NCBI GenBank assembly: GCA_030549775.1 | Contig: CM060172.1 | Location: 1,675,623-1,739,622, forward strand | Length of the DNA: 64,000 nt | Reading direction: 5' to 3' | Source of the DNA: Tamarix chinensis | Taxonomy: Eukaryota > Streptophyta > Magnoliopsida > Caryophyllales > Tamaricaceae | In this document: piece by piece, positions 36,642 through 48,930 of the stretch | How positions within the stretch are numbered: position 1 is the stretch's first letter | Layout of the letters: each line of letters begins with the position of its first letter | Position numbers and translations under genes: made by a program | Notes under the pieces: generated by a model | What the model was told of the DNA's origin: nothing | The model's database searches: none | What the model saw: the letters and a program-made list of their open reading frames with translations, nothing else

Positions 36642-39600
36642 TGTAATACCCCATCCCAAAACCCTTCAAAATGTGTTTAAAATTATGTTGATATAAATTA
36701 AATTAGTTTTGATTTTGAAATGGTCTTGAAATTCTAATAAAAATATAAATTTCAAGCATACAAATCAATTAGTTTAAGTAATTGATCGACTAGTGCGCTG
36801 AGAAATTGACATTCTTATTCTTGACAAACTAGTCAACTGGTTTTCCCAAACTAATTGACTGGTTGTCATGTGATTTTAGATCTATTTCTAATTTTGATTC
36901 GAATTTCTCTCTAATATTTATGACAACTTCTAATTAGATTCCAATTATACTAATAAGCATGTTTTAGTGCTTTGGGATTATTTTCACATTATTCAAACTA
37001 TTATATAATTTTGATTAGTCATTTTTTTTCAAAAGGTACTTTTAAGGCAAGCTTCACCTTTTCTCTTCTTCCTCACCTCTCCCTTTCTCTTTTGGAAGCC
37101 GGGATAACAATGTTTATTTTGTGCACTATCTCCTAACTTACCAACCCACTACCATATTCATTCCTGACTGTACTCAACCCCACCACCCCATCAAGTCATC
37201 CCTCACTTCTTGGTTGCTCACACTCAACCTTATCAGTTTCATCTCCCACTATCCTATGAATGTTGACCTAGCCTTGCTTCTATACCTTTCATTTCTGATC
37301 CATTTTCATTTCTCACTTGTTTTTCTTACTCTCTTCTACCTTTCTTTGTGGAAAACTTTTCCCAAGTATTGAACATCCATTCGTTTTCCCCTTTTCACTT
37401 CTTTATTCAGAAAAAGGAGAGACATACTATGATTTTCTCCCTTCCTTATGCGAGCATTGCATTCCTTTCCTCTTTTAATCATGGTTTTAGTTCTTTATTG
37501 ATTTCCTTAAGTAAGGAAGAATTAAGGTTGAGAAAGGTTGAAGATTTCATCTATTCCTTTGACACCTTATTTTCGAGAAAAAAGGTGGTGTTTTGTGTTC
37601 TTCTTCTTCTATTTTTATTTTATTTTAATGAAGTTTTGAAAGATGATTTTTTATGGTTTTAACTTTGATTCTCTTAAGAATTAAGGTTCTTCTAAATAGA
37701 TCTTTTGTGCTGGAAGAACTACTTCAAGGTAAGACATTCTTATCTTTAATATAAATGGTGTTCTGTAGTGTATTGGGGTTCTATGGTGTATTGGGGTTCT
37801 ATGTATTTGGTGTATATGTGAGCATGATCTAATTTATATTCTATAATCCGAGCATGTGGTATAATTCTTCCTAAGTTAGCATTGCTAGATTTCTCTAATT
37901 TTAAGCATAAAGTTGGTTATTTGAGCATGATTTATTTGAGTATGTACATTACCATGTATATATGTGATTCTATGTGTGCAATGTGTATTTTCATGTGTGT
38001 TTTGATATAGAAGCCTGCTAGAAATAATATGGTAAAGTGTAGTAAATCTTGGTATGTGTATCGCAAGTCTAGGTAGTGCTTTACCAAGACCAGTCAATTG
38101 ATTCCTTGAACCTATCGACTGGTTACGCTAGTAGTCGAATGGTTTAGAGCTTTAGATCAATTGGTTGTGAGATTAGTCAATTGGTTGATAAACTAGTTGA
38201 CTGATTTCAATAAATAGTCAATCGGTGGGTTAAATCCATCGACTAGTGTCCTTGTAGACCAAAATGGGTTGGTCTCTGCTTAGACCCATCGACTAGCTGA
38301 ACCATAATAGTCGATTGGTTAAAACCATTGACTGGTTTTTGTATAGGCCAAAATGGGTTAGTCACTACTTAGACCCATCAATCGGTTGGACAAGACCCAT
38401 CTATTGGTTCCTATGAGCACTTAATTAGTGAGGCTAACTAGTTGATTTGTTCTCTAGTGTTGTTTTGGTTTAGGTCTGGTACAATCAGACCAGTTAACTA
38501 GTCCGAGGGACCGATAGACTACTCTAATTGGAAACCAACTTGTTTGTTTATAATCTGTTTTATTTCTCTTGTTTTTGTTTTTTTTTTGTGTTGATACCTC
38601 CATGTATTTGCAACATTTAAATTATGATTTCAACTATGAATACCCTAATTTAATAAGAATCCTCATGATGGTATTTGAGACTTAAATTTGGTTTAGTTCT
38701 GTGTCATCTCTAAACACTCAATTGGTGGATTTTATGCCTTGTGATATATTTGGTATTAGCACTTGAAAACACCCAAATGGTGGCTTTAATGCCTTGTGAT
38801 GTGTTTGGTGTTATCACTTAAAAATACCTAATTTTGTTAATAATGGAATTTAATTGTGCTTGGTATTATCACTTAGAAACTCTCAATTTGGTTAATAATG
38901 GAATTCAATTGTGTTTGGTGATATCACTTGGAAACACCTAATTTGGTTATATGTGGATTTTATTGTGATTTGTGATATCACATGAAAATATAAATTAATG
39001 GTTTACGATTTTGTTTGAGCCTTCTTTTCTCTGACTCTCAGGGTAGCTTCTGGGATTTAGTGGGCGGGCCACCCTTAGTTATATTTTTCACTCCGTACCT
39101 ATTTTCTTCTCTACTAGGTTGCGGTCGATGGGGGTATGCGCATACCTTTGAGGTATAGGATTATACTATGGCACACTGACATATCATCTATGTCCAGCTC
39201 ATGTGGCTGAGGTATCCTAGTACAAGATCCCTGGCACTTCATATTGTCTATTGCTTAGGCGGGTTTGGTATCCCAACTTTTTAGCCCTCACAGTGGAGAC
39301 ATTCAAGGTGTGGAGGGTAAGGTATCCTAGTACAAGCCTCCTTGGTGTACTTCGACCACGTGTGATAGGTGTGGTAGCCTGATTTGTGGTAGGTGCACTC
39401 GATGTGTGGTGGGTGTGGTGTCCTTAAAGAAATCCCATTTGATGTATCTGGACCTTGTGTGATAGATGTGGTATTGCATTGTGATTATTTGTGTTGCCAT
39501 GACTTTCGTTCATGGTGGAGAACTCGGTGTGGTCGAATAAACTATCTTATTAACTAAAAATTGTGTGGTTACTAAAGGAGAAATTCTAATATGGTTTATA

Positions 39601-40306
39601 TTATATGGACTCCACATATTTACCATATATTTAGACTTCCATGACTTACATGCAAGCATGTAATGTTGTACTACTACTTGAGATTAAGTGTTGAACTATA
39701 CCGTTATGATATCACCATGTTGTTATGTGATTTCAATTTGCTACATTAGCCTTACCATGTTTCAGATAGTATATTTTACCAATACTTTACCGTACTGATA
39801 CTATACTTGCGGTTACTATGATAATCCTGCTTTTGGTCTAGGGAATAAAGGATAATTTATAGGGTTATGACCCTCGGTTATAGTATGCTGAGGGTGATAA
39901 CATCGGCCATTAGCAGGCCATTGCTTAGGGTTGGAGGTTATGCCTATGCATAAGAGTTAGGCTAACCAGTTATAATTATTTTACCCAATATGTTGGGAAG
40001 TTTTTGTATTTTTGGTTATTTAAACTCCATGTTCTGTTCCTTGTATTTGGTTTTGTAAACTATCATACTCGTTTTATCTATAATGTCGTTCTCATCCTTA
40101 TTATCTTGTTCTATCACGTTAATGTTGAGCATGCATCCTTTGTTTATTGTTCTATTTTGTTTTGCATTAGGCATGAATTAGGTGATGATCACACCTTTGT
40201 CATGGTTGATATGGTGGAAAAATTCCCCGGTTTTGCTTTTCAAATGATTTTGTATTTTCTTAAAAAAAATATATTTTTTTTTTGTTAAAAAAGTGGGGGT
40301 GTTATA
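36642..40306 (+). mobile_element. 5' LTR of the outermost nested retrotransposon, 3.7 kb
   Basis: Starts TGTAATACCCCATCCC and ends GTGGGGGTGTTATA, the inverted-repeat ends of this LTR family, and is followed at once by a primer binding site. It carries its own tandem arrays: 'tcgactggtt'-type words at about 38090-38420 and a unit of about 62 bp at 38705-38990. LTRs this long with tandem arrays occur in plant Ty3/gypsy elements; the lineage is not fixed because no polymerase domain is present. No matching 3' LTR lies in the window. Confidence 0.8.
38705..38990 (+). repeat. 62-bp tandem array within LTR
   Basis: About five diverged copies of a unit of about 62 bp containing TTTGGTGTTATCACTTAAAA and AATTTGGTTAATAATGGA words. 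Confidence 0.75.
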
Positions 40307-40309
40307 AGT

Positions 40310-40321
40310 TGGTATTAGAGC
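40310..40321 (+). other. Primer binding site (tRNA-iMet type)
   Basis: TGGTATTAGAGC, three bases after the LTR end, differs at one base from the standard TGGTATCAGAGC complementary to the initiator Met tRNA 3' end. It fixes the orientation of the outer element as +. Confidence 0.85.
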
Positions 40322-40546
40322 CTATGGTTTTAAATCCTGAAGTTGTTTTGCAAAATTGAATTTCCTCGGTTTCATCTAAACTTGTAGAATCCGGTTTATT
40401 TTACGAGTGAGCGTTGGTTTGGGTTGGGAGTTGGCCTTAATTTTATATAAATAGGACAACTTCTGGCCTTTTGTGTAACGTACGTGTATTACTTGTGTAG
40501 TTAGTAGTCGATTCTTTCTAACACGACTTAGTATTCTAGGGTTTTA

Positions 40547-40661
40547 ATGGCTGCTAATCAACGACTCGAGCATTTCATGGAGATGGTTGGAGCATTTATG
40601 GGCTGGCAGATTCAACGTGAGGAGGATTCGCATACGCTACTACCACCTCCTTTTCCCATGC
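40547..40661 (+). pseudogene. gag, first part (interrupted)
   Basis: An ATG at 40547, 226 bases after the primer binding site, opens a frame MAANQRLEHFMEMVG and continues to LLPPPFPM, a typical plant gypsy Gag N-terminus. It is cut at about 40661 by LTR sequence. The continuation is at 53927-54045, more than 13 kb away. Family role: capsid protein of the retrotransposon particle. Confidence 0.7.
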
Positions 40662-43164
40662 TATAACACCTTAAAATTTTAAAATCTAAAATGTTTAACC
40701 TTTTATTTAAAAAAAATAATCTTTAATTTATTAATTTAATTATTTTTGTGAATTTTTGACTTATAAAAATAGATAAGCTTATTTACTAAATTAATATAAT
40801 TATTTTTATTATTTTATTTTACTCTTTTTATTTAAATAAATCCCAAATCCATAGTTTTACCAAAATTATTTTCTGAAATTAATACCCTAATTTTTAGATA
40901 AATTAATTTAATATTTTTTCAATAGCCCAATTTTAATCTAAATTCTAATCTAGCCCTAAATCTATTTTCATTTTTTTTCTTCTTTTCCTTTTCATGTTTT
41001 CCTTTTTCTACCATTTATTTCTTTTCTTTCTTTCTTCCTTCTTCTTTCGGGCCAGCCCAAACCGTCCTCCCCCTTTCTTCTTTTCTTTTCCCTCGGGCTA
41101 GCCTAGCTCTTCCCCTTCCTTCTTTTTCTTTTTACCCCAGACTAACCCAACTTCTCCCTTCTTCTTCTTCTCTTTTTCTCCCGCGAGGCCCAATCCCTCT
41201 CTTTCCTTCTTTTCCTTTACAACCTAGTTTCCCCTTTCCTTTCTCCCCTATTTGTGCCCCTTGCCAAATGCACCCTATAACACCCCTTCTTATGCCACCT
41301 CCTCCTCTTGCATCCTTACAAGCATGCTACACTGAAATACCCCGAAAATTTATAATTTTAAATAGTATATTCAAATGAGGTTTTATTATAAAATTTAATT
41401 ATGTATATTATTTTATTTAAAATAAAAGGAAATTACTTAGGGAAAATCAAGAATAAATTTATAAGTATTTTAATTAGGAGGAATTTGGATATTTTAGGTA
41501 GTTAAAGATTTTAATTTGGGAATTTATTTAAATAAATTATTTTATTTAAAATAAGAAGGAGGAAATAGTTCCAAATTAATATTATTTTTTATAAATAATT
41601 TAATGGAAGATAATTAGGGTGTTTTGCTAATTAAAATGGAATTTATGGAAAACCTTTTAAAAATCCTAATTTAGCCAAAAAAGAGATTTAAATATTATTT
41701 TATTTAAATATTATTATTTTTAAATGTCCTAAATATTTAGATTAATTTAATTGACCCTAACCTAATTATTTTTCTCTCTTCTTTTTCCCTTTTTCTTTTT
41801 CTTTCTTCCTTTTCCTTTCTTTTTCTTCTTTTTCTTTTTCCTCTTCTTTTTCCCCCGAACTGGGCCAGTTGCGGCACAGTCTTCTTCTTTTTTTCTTCCT
41901 TCCTCGGCCCAGCCCGCGCCCGCGCGGCCGTCGCCCTTCAGCCTCCTTTCTCAGCGCCGCGTTTTGGCTCCGTTTCCGTCGAAGCTCGTCGTTCCATTTA
42001 AACAACCCCGACTCGCACGCGAACCGCCCGGTTCTTCCCTTTCTTTTCCTTCTTCGGCCGACCGGCCCACCTTCTTTCTTCTTCCTTCTTCCTCCGTCCT
42101 TCCCCGTCGCTGCGATGAAACCTTCGCCCCCATCAATGGCGTCTCCGGCTGCAGCGGCTTTAATCAGCCGTTACTTGTCTCTTTGAATTCCCCTTGACCC
42201 GAGGAATCAATTGGAGTAATTGTCGTGTGTTAAATCTCGCGCGTTTCTTCTCCCCAGCCTCGCGAAACCCCGAAGCAAACCAAACGTCGGCCGCCCAATT
42301 ACTGCCACCGGCCACCCAAATTCCCGAACCTAATACCTCGCTACCGACCTCCAAAACCCAATTATCCCATCTACCATCTATAAATAGTTAGATTATGGGA
42401 GCTTTGGTTTTTTTTCCTCACCCGAAACCCTGAGTGAGGGCTGTCTTCATCGAGATTTTAGACGCAGATTTCACCGCCTTTGGCCAACGTCGGCGCCACC
42501 GAAACATTCCATTTTCTTCCCTGAAATTTTCTCTAACTAACTAAAACATTTTCAAACCTCGTTTCTTCTTGCACGGGCCTCCATAGCCGTGCCAAATTGG
42601 CTGCTTGTCTCGCCTGAATTTTTTTCCCCGAAACCTTTAAGCCGCCGTCCGCCGCCGTTTCCGCCACCTCCACTGCCATCTGAACCACCAAAAAACTCCC
42701 TATAATCCTCCTCTACTGAACCATAACCTTATCCTAATTTTTCCCTTGCTATTTCTCTCTTGTGCTTCATCTTTTCCCTCTTAGACCCATTTTCCGGCCA
42801 CCGCCGTGCACCACCGCCCGTGCTGCCACTTCCTGCCAACTCAAGTAGGCGAGCCTTTTCAAAACTCTCAAGAAGTATAGGAGCTTGCTCCAAGACCGGT
42901 GACATTTCAGGTAAGGGGTGCTAAGGCCATACTTAAATTATGTGATTTTATGCTATGCATGTCATATGGTGTTAATTATAGTGTCTCTTGTGTGAATATT
43001 GTATAGTTGTTGCTTATACAGCATGAGTATGAAATTGAAGTATGTTGGTGTGGATAAAGGATGACATGAGAATCATGTGTACATTTATGTTATTATTGTT
43101 GTATAATGTGGCCTCAAGATATGCATGATGGGGTTATAAAATATTGATAGGGAGTTGCATGGAT

Positions 43165-43540
43165 TAGGGTTTCGCATGAGGTTGTCTGGTGATTAGGGTT
43201 TTGTATGAGGATTAGGGTTTTGCCTAAAAGTGGGGATTGCATGGAAAATGGGTTGCATGGGAGCTAGGATTTGCATGGAAATATGTTGTACGTGGAGTTA
43301 GGGTTTTGCATGGGAGTTAGGATTTGCATGGAAATATGTTGTACGTGGAGTTAGGGTTTTGCATAGGAGTTAGGGCTTGCATGGAAACATGTTTTACGTG
43401 GAATTAGGGTTTGCATGGGAGATAAGGTTTGCATGGAACTATGTTTTACGTGGAGTTAGGGTTCGCATGTGAGTATGGTTTGTGTGGGGATTAGGGTTTG
43501 ATTGGAAGAGTATTTTACGTGGAGCTAGGGTTGTATAGTG
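43165..43540 (+). repeat. Tandem array of about 55 bp in solo LTR
   Basis: Six or seven copies of a unit with TTAGGGTTTTGCATGGGAG and GTTGTACGTGGAG words. Confidence 0.8.
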
Positions 43541-43629
43541 TTGATCATGCATATCTAGGGTATTATCTAGGATGAAGTTGTTGAATAAGATACTTAAGAT
43601 ACTAATCATTTAAAGTGAAAGATCATTGA

Positions 43630-43990
43630 GACGGGACCAACCGATCCACCGGTTCGGAATAGTGGTTAGGGTGTTACCCTATGTGTGACCGATCCACCGG
43701 CTATAATAGTGGTTAGGACATGATGTCCTATGCGAAACCGATCCACCGGTTATAATAGTGGGGGTTCCCGAGCTCAATAAAAATAAACCATAGTTTGCAA
43801 GGTACCTAAAAGATACTAATTACTTACAGTGGAACACCATGCGAACCGGGGCCAACCGATCCACCGGTCAGGAATAGTGGTTAGGACGCGTAGTCCTATG
43901 TGTGTCCGATCCACCGGCTATAATAGTGGTTAGGGTATGATACCCTATGTGCCTCCGATCCACCGGCAATAATAGTGGGGGCTCCCGTAT
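43630..43990 (+). repeat. 'CCGATCCACCGG' tandem array in solo LTR
   Basis: At least six copies of CCGATCCACCGGnnnnnAATAGTGG spaced by about 50 bp, in two groups. The reverse-complement word CCACTATTATAgCCGGTGGACCGG (read in two parts) recurs at 46660-47050 in the inverted solo LTR. Confidence 0.85.
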
Positions 43991-46659
43991 TCGCATGGAT
44001 TTGATAAAAGGCATGATGTGTATCGATTTCCGATAAAAGATCAATTAAGTAATTAATCTGGATTTTTTTTGGGACTTTAAGTATCTACCCGATTGTTCGT
44101 ACGATATTATGTTACCGTGATTATGCCTCTGTTATGTTCTATATATGAATCTCTATGCTTATGTGTTGGCTTCTGTGCTTGGTTACCTTACTCAGTACGT
44201 AGCGTACTGATCACCCGTTTCATGGGTGCTGCTCATTCCAACGAGTAGAAGGCCCATCTGATTTACTGCAGGTAGGAGATGTCTTTTATGATGATATCGA
44301 TGTATATGGGACATCAGGATGAGTCGAGTGATGATGGGGCGGGACCTGTTTCCATAGTGACGTGGCCGGCTCTCCTTGAGATTTTTATTTCCATTTCCTT
44401 TAATTTTTAAGAGAATAATCAGGAAACAGTTTTATTATTGCAGTTATCTCCTTTCTCGATGAACTAATTCTCGTACTTTGGATTGTGTAAGGAACAGTAC
44501 GTAATTGATTTTCGTAATCATAAATTTGGTTTATTTATTAATGTTTCAAGTCATTTTTCTTAGCCTTAACACTTAATGCTGGAACGGTAGGAGTGAACCG
44601 GTCCAGTATTGAGTGTGGCGGTAACATTTCCAGAATTCACAGGTTTTCAGTGTTATTAATTTAATTGCTTCCGTTTAAAAAAAATATATATATATAGTGA
44701 ATTTTGGGGTGTTACATACACCCCCTCTGCCCGACTAGATACCCTACACCACCCACCTTCGTCCCTTTCTTTTCCTTTTTTGGCCTTGCAACCCCTTCCC
44801 TTCCCTTCCTAGCGTGCCGCTTTCCTTCCATTTTCCCCCTGCCACACGCTTGCCTTACCCTTGCCTACAACCTCCCAACACCTCCACCTACCCTACAAGC
44901 TTGACCCCTCTCTTCTTCCCTTCATCTCTTCTCCCTCGTGGCCTACTCTCTCTGCCAACCTTATCTTTTCTTTTTTTCCCTTCTTTGCCTACCCCTATTT
45001 TCCCCCTTCGACATTTGTAGCCATCTCCGTCGCCTCCATGCCTCCAACCTAACTCCTCCCTACACTACTTTGAGTAACCAACACCTATCCTACCCTATAG
45101 CTTTCCTCCTCTCCATCTCTCCCCTTTGACACCCTTGCAACCGCCACGCTTTCATTCTACCATGTCTTCCCCTCCCTTTCCTCTATGATCACAGCTCCTC
45201 CCAATTTCCTGCCACCAGCTACCCACCTCTTGCATCATCAATCACAACCACCTAACGCCACATGGATCTACTCTTCCCCCTTCTCTTCCTCTTCTTCTCA
45301 TTTTCTTCCTCTTATTTATCTTCTATGCACCTTCCTTCTTACAGCCTATGCTACTGCCTCCACCACCTTCAAGCCACCTACACCACACCCCCAACCACCA
45401 GCCATCTCCTCCTTCACCTCTTGCACCCAACAACCATAGCCAACACCTCCCACCATCTCGCATCACCCTTAATCGAGCCACCTTTCCTTTCTCCCCCTTT
45501 CACTTTGTTTATTCTACATGGCTCAACGTGCAACCTGAGTTATGTTGTGAATTGTTATATATTTTGGATAATATTTAAGGTATACGGGTAGTTTGGTAAT
45601 CTTATATTTAATAAATATTTTTAATAAAAAATATTATTTCATTTATTTAATATTAACATAGTATTTGTGATATTATTTTTAGGTATAAATTTTATTAAAT
45701 GGAGCCTAATCATTTTTAACTGGATACCATTAAAGTTTATTTTTACTAGAAAACTAGTAACCTTTATACCCCACTAAAATGTTTAGATATCTTATGTTAG
45801 CATATTATGATTTTTGACATGTGATTTGTGTCTATATGATGTGTTACAAACAATCCCATAATTATTAATGTTATCTTGGAAAATGAAAAAAGAATGCATG
45901 TTATCTTGTGTAAGATGTTATATGTGTGAAAAGGTGATTAAGAAGTGGTCTAATGTTGAGGAGTGATGATTTATGTTGTGTGTATATGTAACACCCCCAA
46001 AATTCACTACTGAAAAATTTCGTTAATTAAAAGGATGTTAGCGGAAGCAAATTAATAAAACATGAATTTTGGGAGTATTACCGCCACACTTAGTACCAGA
46101 CCGGTTCACTCATACCTTTCCAGTACTAAGTGCTAAGGCTAAAGGAAATCAAATACAATTTGATAGAAATTCAACATACATAAATCAGAGTAGCGCATCA
46201 AATCATTACAAGAATAAAATCCATCAATGGTGGTTACTTTAACAACGTTAACATTTAAAACCATGAATTTAAATGAGAAAGAGAAAAGCCTAACGGTACC
46301 GGATAAATCCTTAATCTCTTTCCCGTTGCCCACTTGAGTAGCACCTAAAAAGACCTGCAAGGGCACTGCCCATTGAATAGGCAGGGGCCCATAAAGGGAA
46401 TCCCTTCAGTACTACGGTACTGAGTAACCCTTTAATACCACACTTAAAGATAGGCCCGCATACGACACATATTGCAAGCTACACACATAAATAATGAGAG
46501 GTGCATACATAACAATAACATACATAATAATTTATAAGTCACGATTGATACTTTTGGCCTTAAGCCATGTCATAGTGTAAGATCAGTACATTCGGGCCTT
46601 AAGCCATTATTCCGTCATCATTCAATCAATCTCATATTTTATATCCATGTGAGTACGAG

Positions 46660-47050
46660 AACCCCACTATTATAGCCGGTGGACCGGAAGTAAACACACA
46701 GGGCAGAACGCATCTGTCCACTATTATTGCCGGTGCACCGGAAGGTAAATACACAGGGCATAATGCACCTGACCACTATTATTTGCCGGTGAACCGGTCT
46801 AGCCCCGACTCACATGGTGTTCCACTATAAGTGATTAGTATTTTTCCATAATCTTATTCACATACATAACTGATTTTATTGAGCTCGGGACCCACACTAT
46901 TATTGTCGGTGGACCGGAATATATATAACTCATCATCCAGGGCACAACGCTCCTGGCCACTATTATAACCGGTGGACCGGGATATATAAAGAATCACCAT
47001 CTAGGGCACAACGCTCCTGGCCACTATTATAACCGGTGGACCGGTACTCA
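46660..47050 (-). repeat. Inverted 'CCGGTGGACCGG' array
   Basis: Six copies of CCACTATTATnnCCGGTGGACCGG, reverse complement of the 43630-43990 array, with longer spacers carrying AGGGCACAACGCTCCTGG words. Confidence 0.85.
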
Positions 47051-47739
47051 ATATCATAATCATTTGGGCACGACTCATTAATATTCCACTTTCAATAATA
47101 GTATCTTTCCTTTCTTTAATCAGCACATCAACCATATTTATTTGCCTCGAACGGGAGATCAATAACCCGGGACACAAAGGTACACCGGTCGTACCGGTGC
47201 ATATCAGCTACTCAGTACCCTTCAACCACAAACCCAAGGACGCAAAGGTACCCTGGTCGTACTGGTGCATAAAGCTAACTCAATACCCTACCGACAAGGT
47301 CACCTAATCCATAAGTATGCATACCCCCTAACTAGGTCTGTAGAGCTAGAAAAAGTAAGATATAGGGCCTGGTTGGGGCACAAAGGCACACCAGCAAATA
47401 CCATAATAATCGTGGACTAAACCACGTCCTTAGGGTAGCGACCCCTAAGGAGTCACCATTCCCGATCTCGAGGTCTTTCACTTTAAGTAATAGTGTCTTA
47501 ATTAAGGTGATCACGAAAAGTACAATGATCCGATACTTATTCACTTTCAATCGTTCTGATATCATTAATCGTTTCTTATTCAGATGATTATCCAGGATAT
47601 CACAGAGAAACCATTAAGGCCATACTAATTATCAAGTACTCTTGCTTGGTTAATCAGCATTATTTAAATCATATTATAATGGTCCACAATCATAACGACA
47701 TGTTAGGTACAATTTACTCATTGACCCTTTACTTATACA

Positions 47740-48930
47740 ATTACTGAGTATCCATTCCTTACTCGCCAAATTACCATCTTACCCTTTAGGTTACATAATT
47801 ACCAAATTACCCTTTATACGGTTTAGGTTACCAAGTTATCCCCTACACTTTTTAGATCACCATTCACCCCTCATAATTGCTACACTTATCATATTTCCCA
47901 ATGGTTGGTTAGATCACCAAATCGCCCTTCTCCTTTGTTATAATTACTAAATTGCCCTTGAATTGGATAAATTACTAAATTACCCTCCTTCATTATCATG
48001 ATTACTATTTTGCCCCTTTAGTTGGTTAAACAATTATCACTTTACCCTTTTATCGGCTAAATTACCAAATTGCCCCTTTAGTTGGATAAATTACCGAATT
48101 GCCCTTCTCCTTTATCACAATTACCATTTTACCCCTCTCAATTATTTAAATTGCCATTTTACCCTTTTTAATTATCATAAATCCCAAATTACCCTTCTTC
48201 ATAATTACAAATATTAATTTAACCTTCTTCATAATCATAATTATTAATTTACCCTTCTCCATTATTAAAATTACCTTAATGCCCTTTAATTGGTTAATTT
48301 ACCAAATTACCCTTCTATAGTATCATACTTATCCAATTGCCCTCCTATAATCATAATTTAATTACTAAATTATCTTTTGTCGTTATCATAATTACCAAGT
48401 TACCCCTTACTCCCAAGTTTACCATGATTTCCTTTTATTTACAAAATTACCATTTTACCCCTTACATCCAATTTTACCATATTACCCTTTTGCTTGTAAA
48501 TTACCATAATACTCCTTTTACTTTACAAATTACTATTTCACCCTTTCACATCCAAAAATTACCATTTTTATCTTTCCTTACAAAATTACCATTTTTCCCT
48601 TCTTTTCCAAAATTACCATATTACCCCTTACTTATAAATTACCATTTCGCCATTCACTTATACAATTACTATATTACCATTTATTTATGAAATGACTATT
48701 TTGCCCCTCTACCTCCAAAATTACCATATTAACCCTTTTACTTACAAAATTACCATAATGCCCTCATTCATCCAAAATTACTATTTTACCCCTACTTCCA
48801 AAATTACCATTCTTACCACTTATAAAATTATCATTTGGCCATTTAATCATAAAATTACCATATTATTCTTTTATCTCAAAAATTACCGAAATACCTTTTT
48901 CACTTATAAAATTTCCATTCAACCCCTCTA
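47740..48930 (-). repeat. 1.2-kb 'ATTACCAAATTACCC' minisatellite
   Basis: Dozens of degenerate 15-20 bp units such as AAATTACCATTTTACCCC. Frames of 84-117 codons through it, repeating Asn-Tyr-His-Ile-Thr-type residues, are products of the repeat. Confidence 0.85.

Larger units (their letters stand above)
41333..44716 (+). mobile_element. Solo LTR with 5-bp TSD, 3.4 kb
   Basis: Starts TGAAATACCCCGAAAATTT and ends GTGAATTTTGGGGTGTTACA. The 5-bp direct repeat TACAC flanks it exactly (41328-41332 and 44717-44721). No second LTR or internal region is present, so it is a solo LTR left by LTR-LTR recombination. Contents: AT-rich lead, C/T-rich 41760-42840, two tandem arrays at 43165-43990, a hairpin at 44192-44210. 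The TSD shows it inserted into the older LTR. Confidence 0.9.

Noticed and set aside
43165..43990. Regular repeats resembling a CRISPR array
   Set aside because: Plant nuclear LTR context; both repeat and spacer are tandemly related, so this is an LTR-internal satellite.
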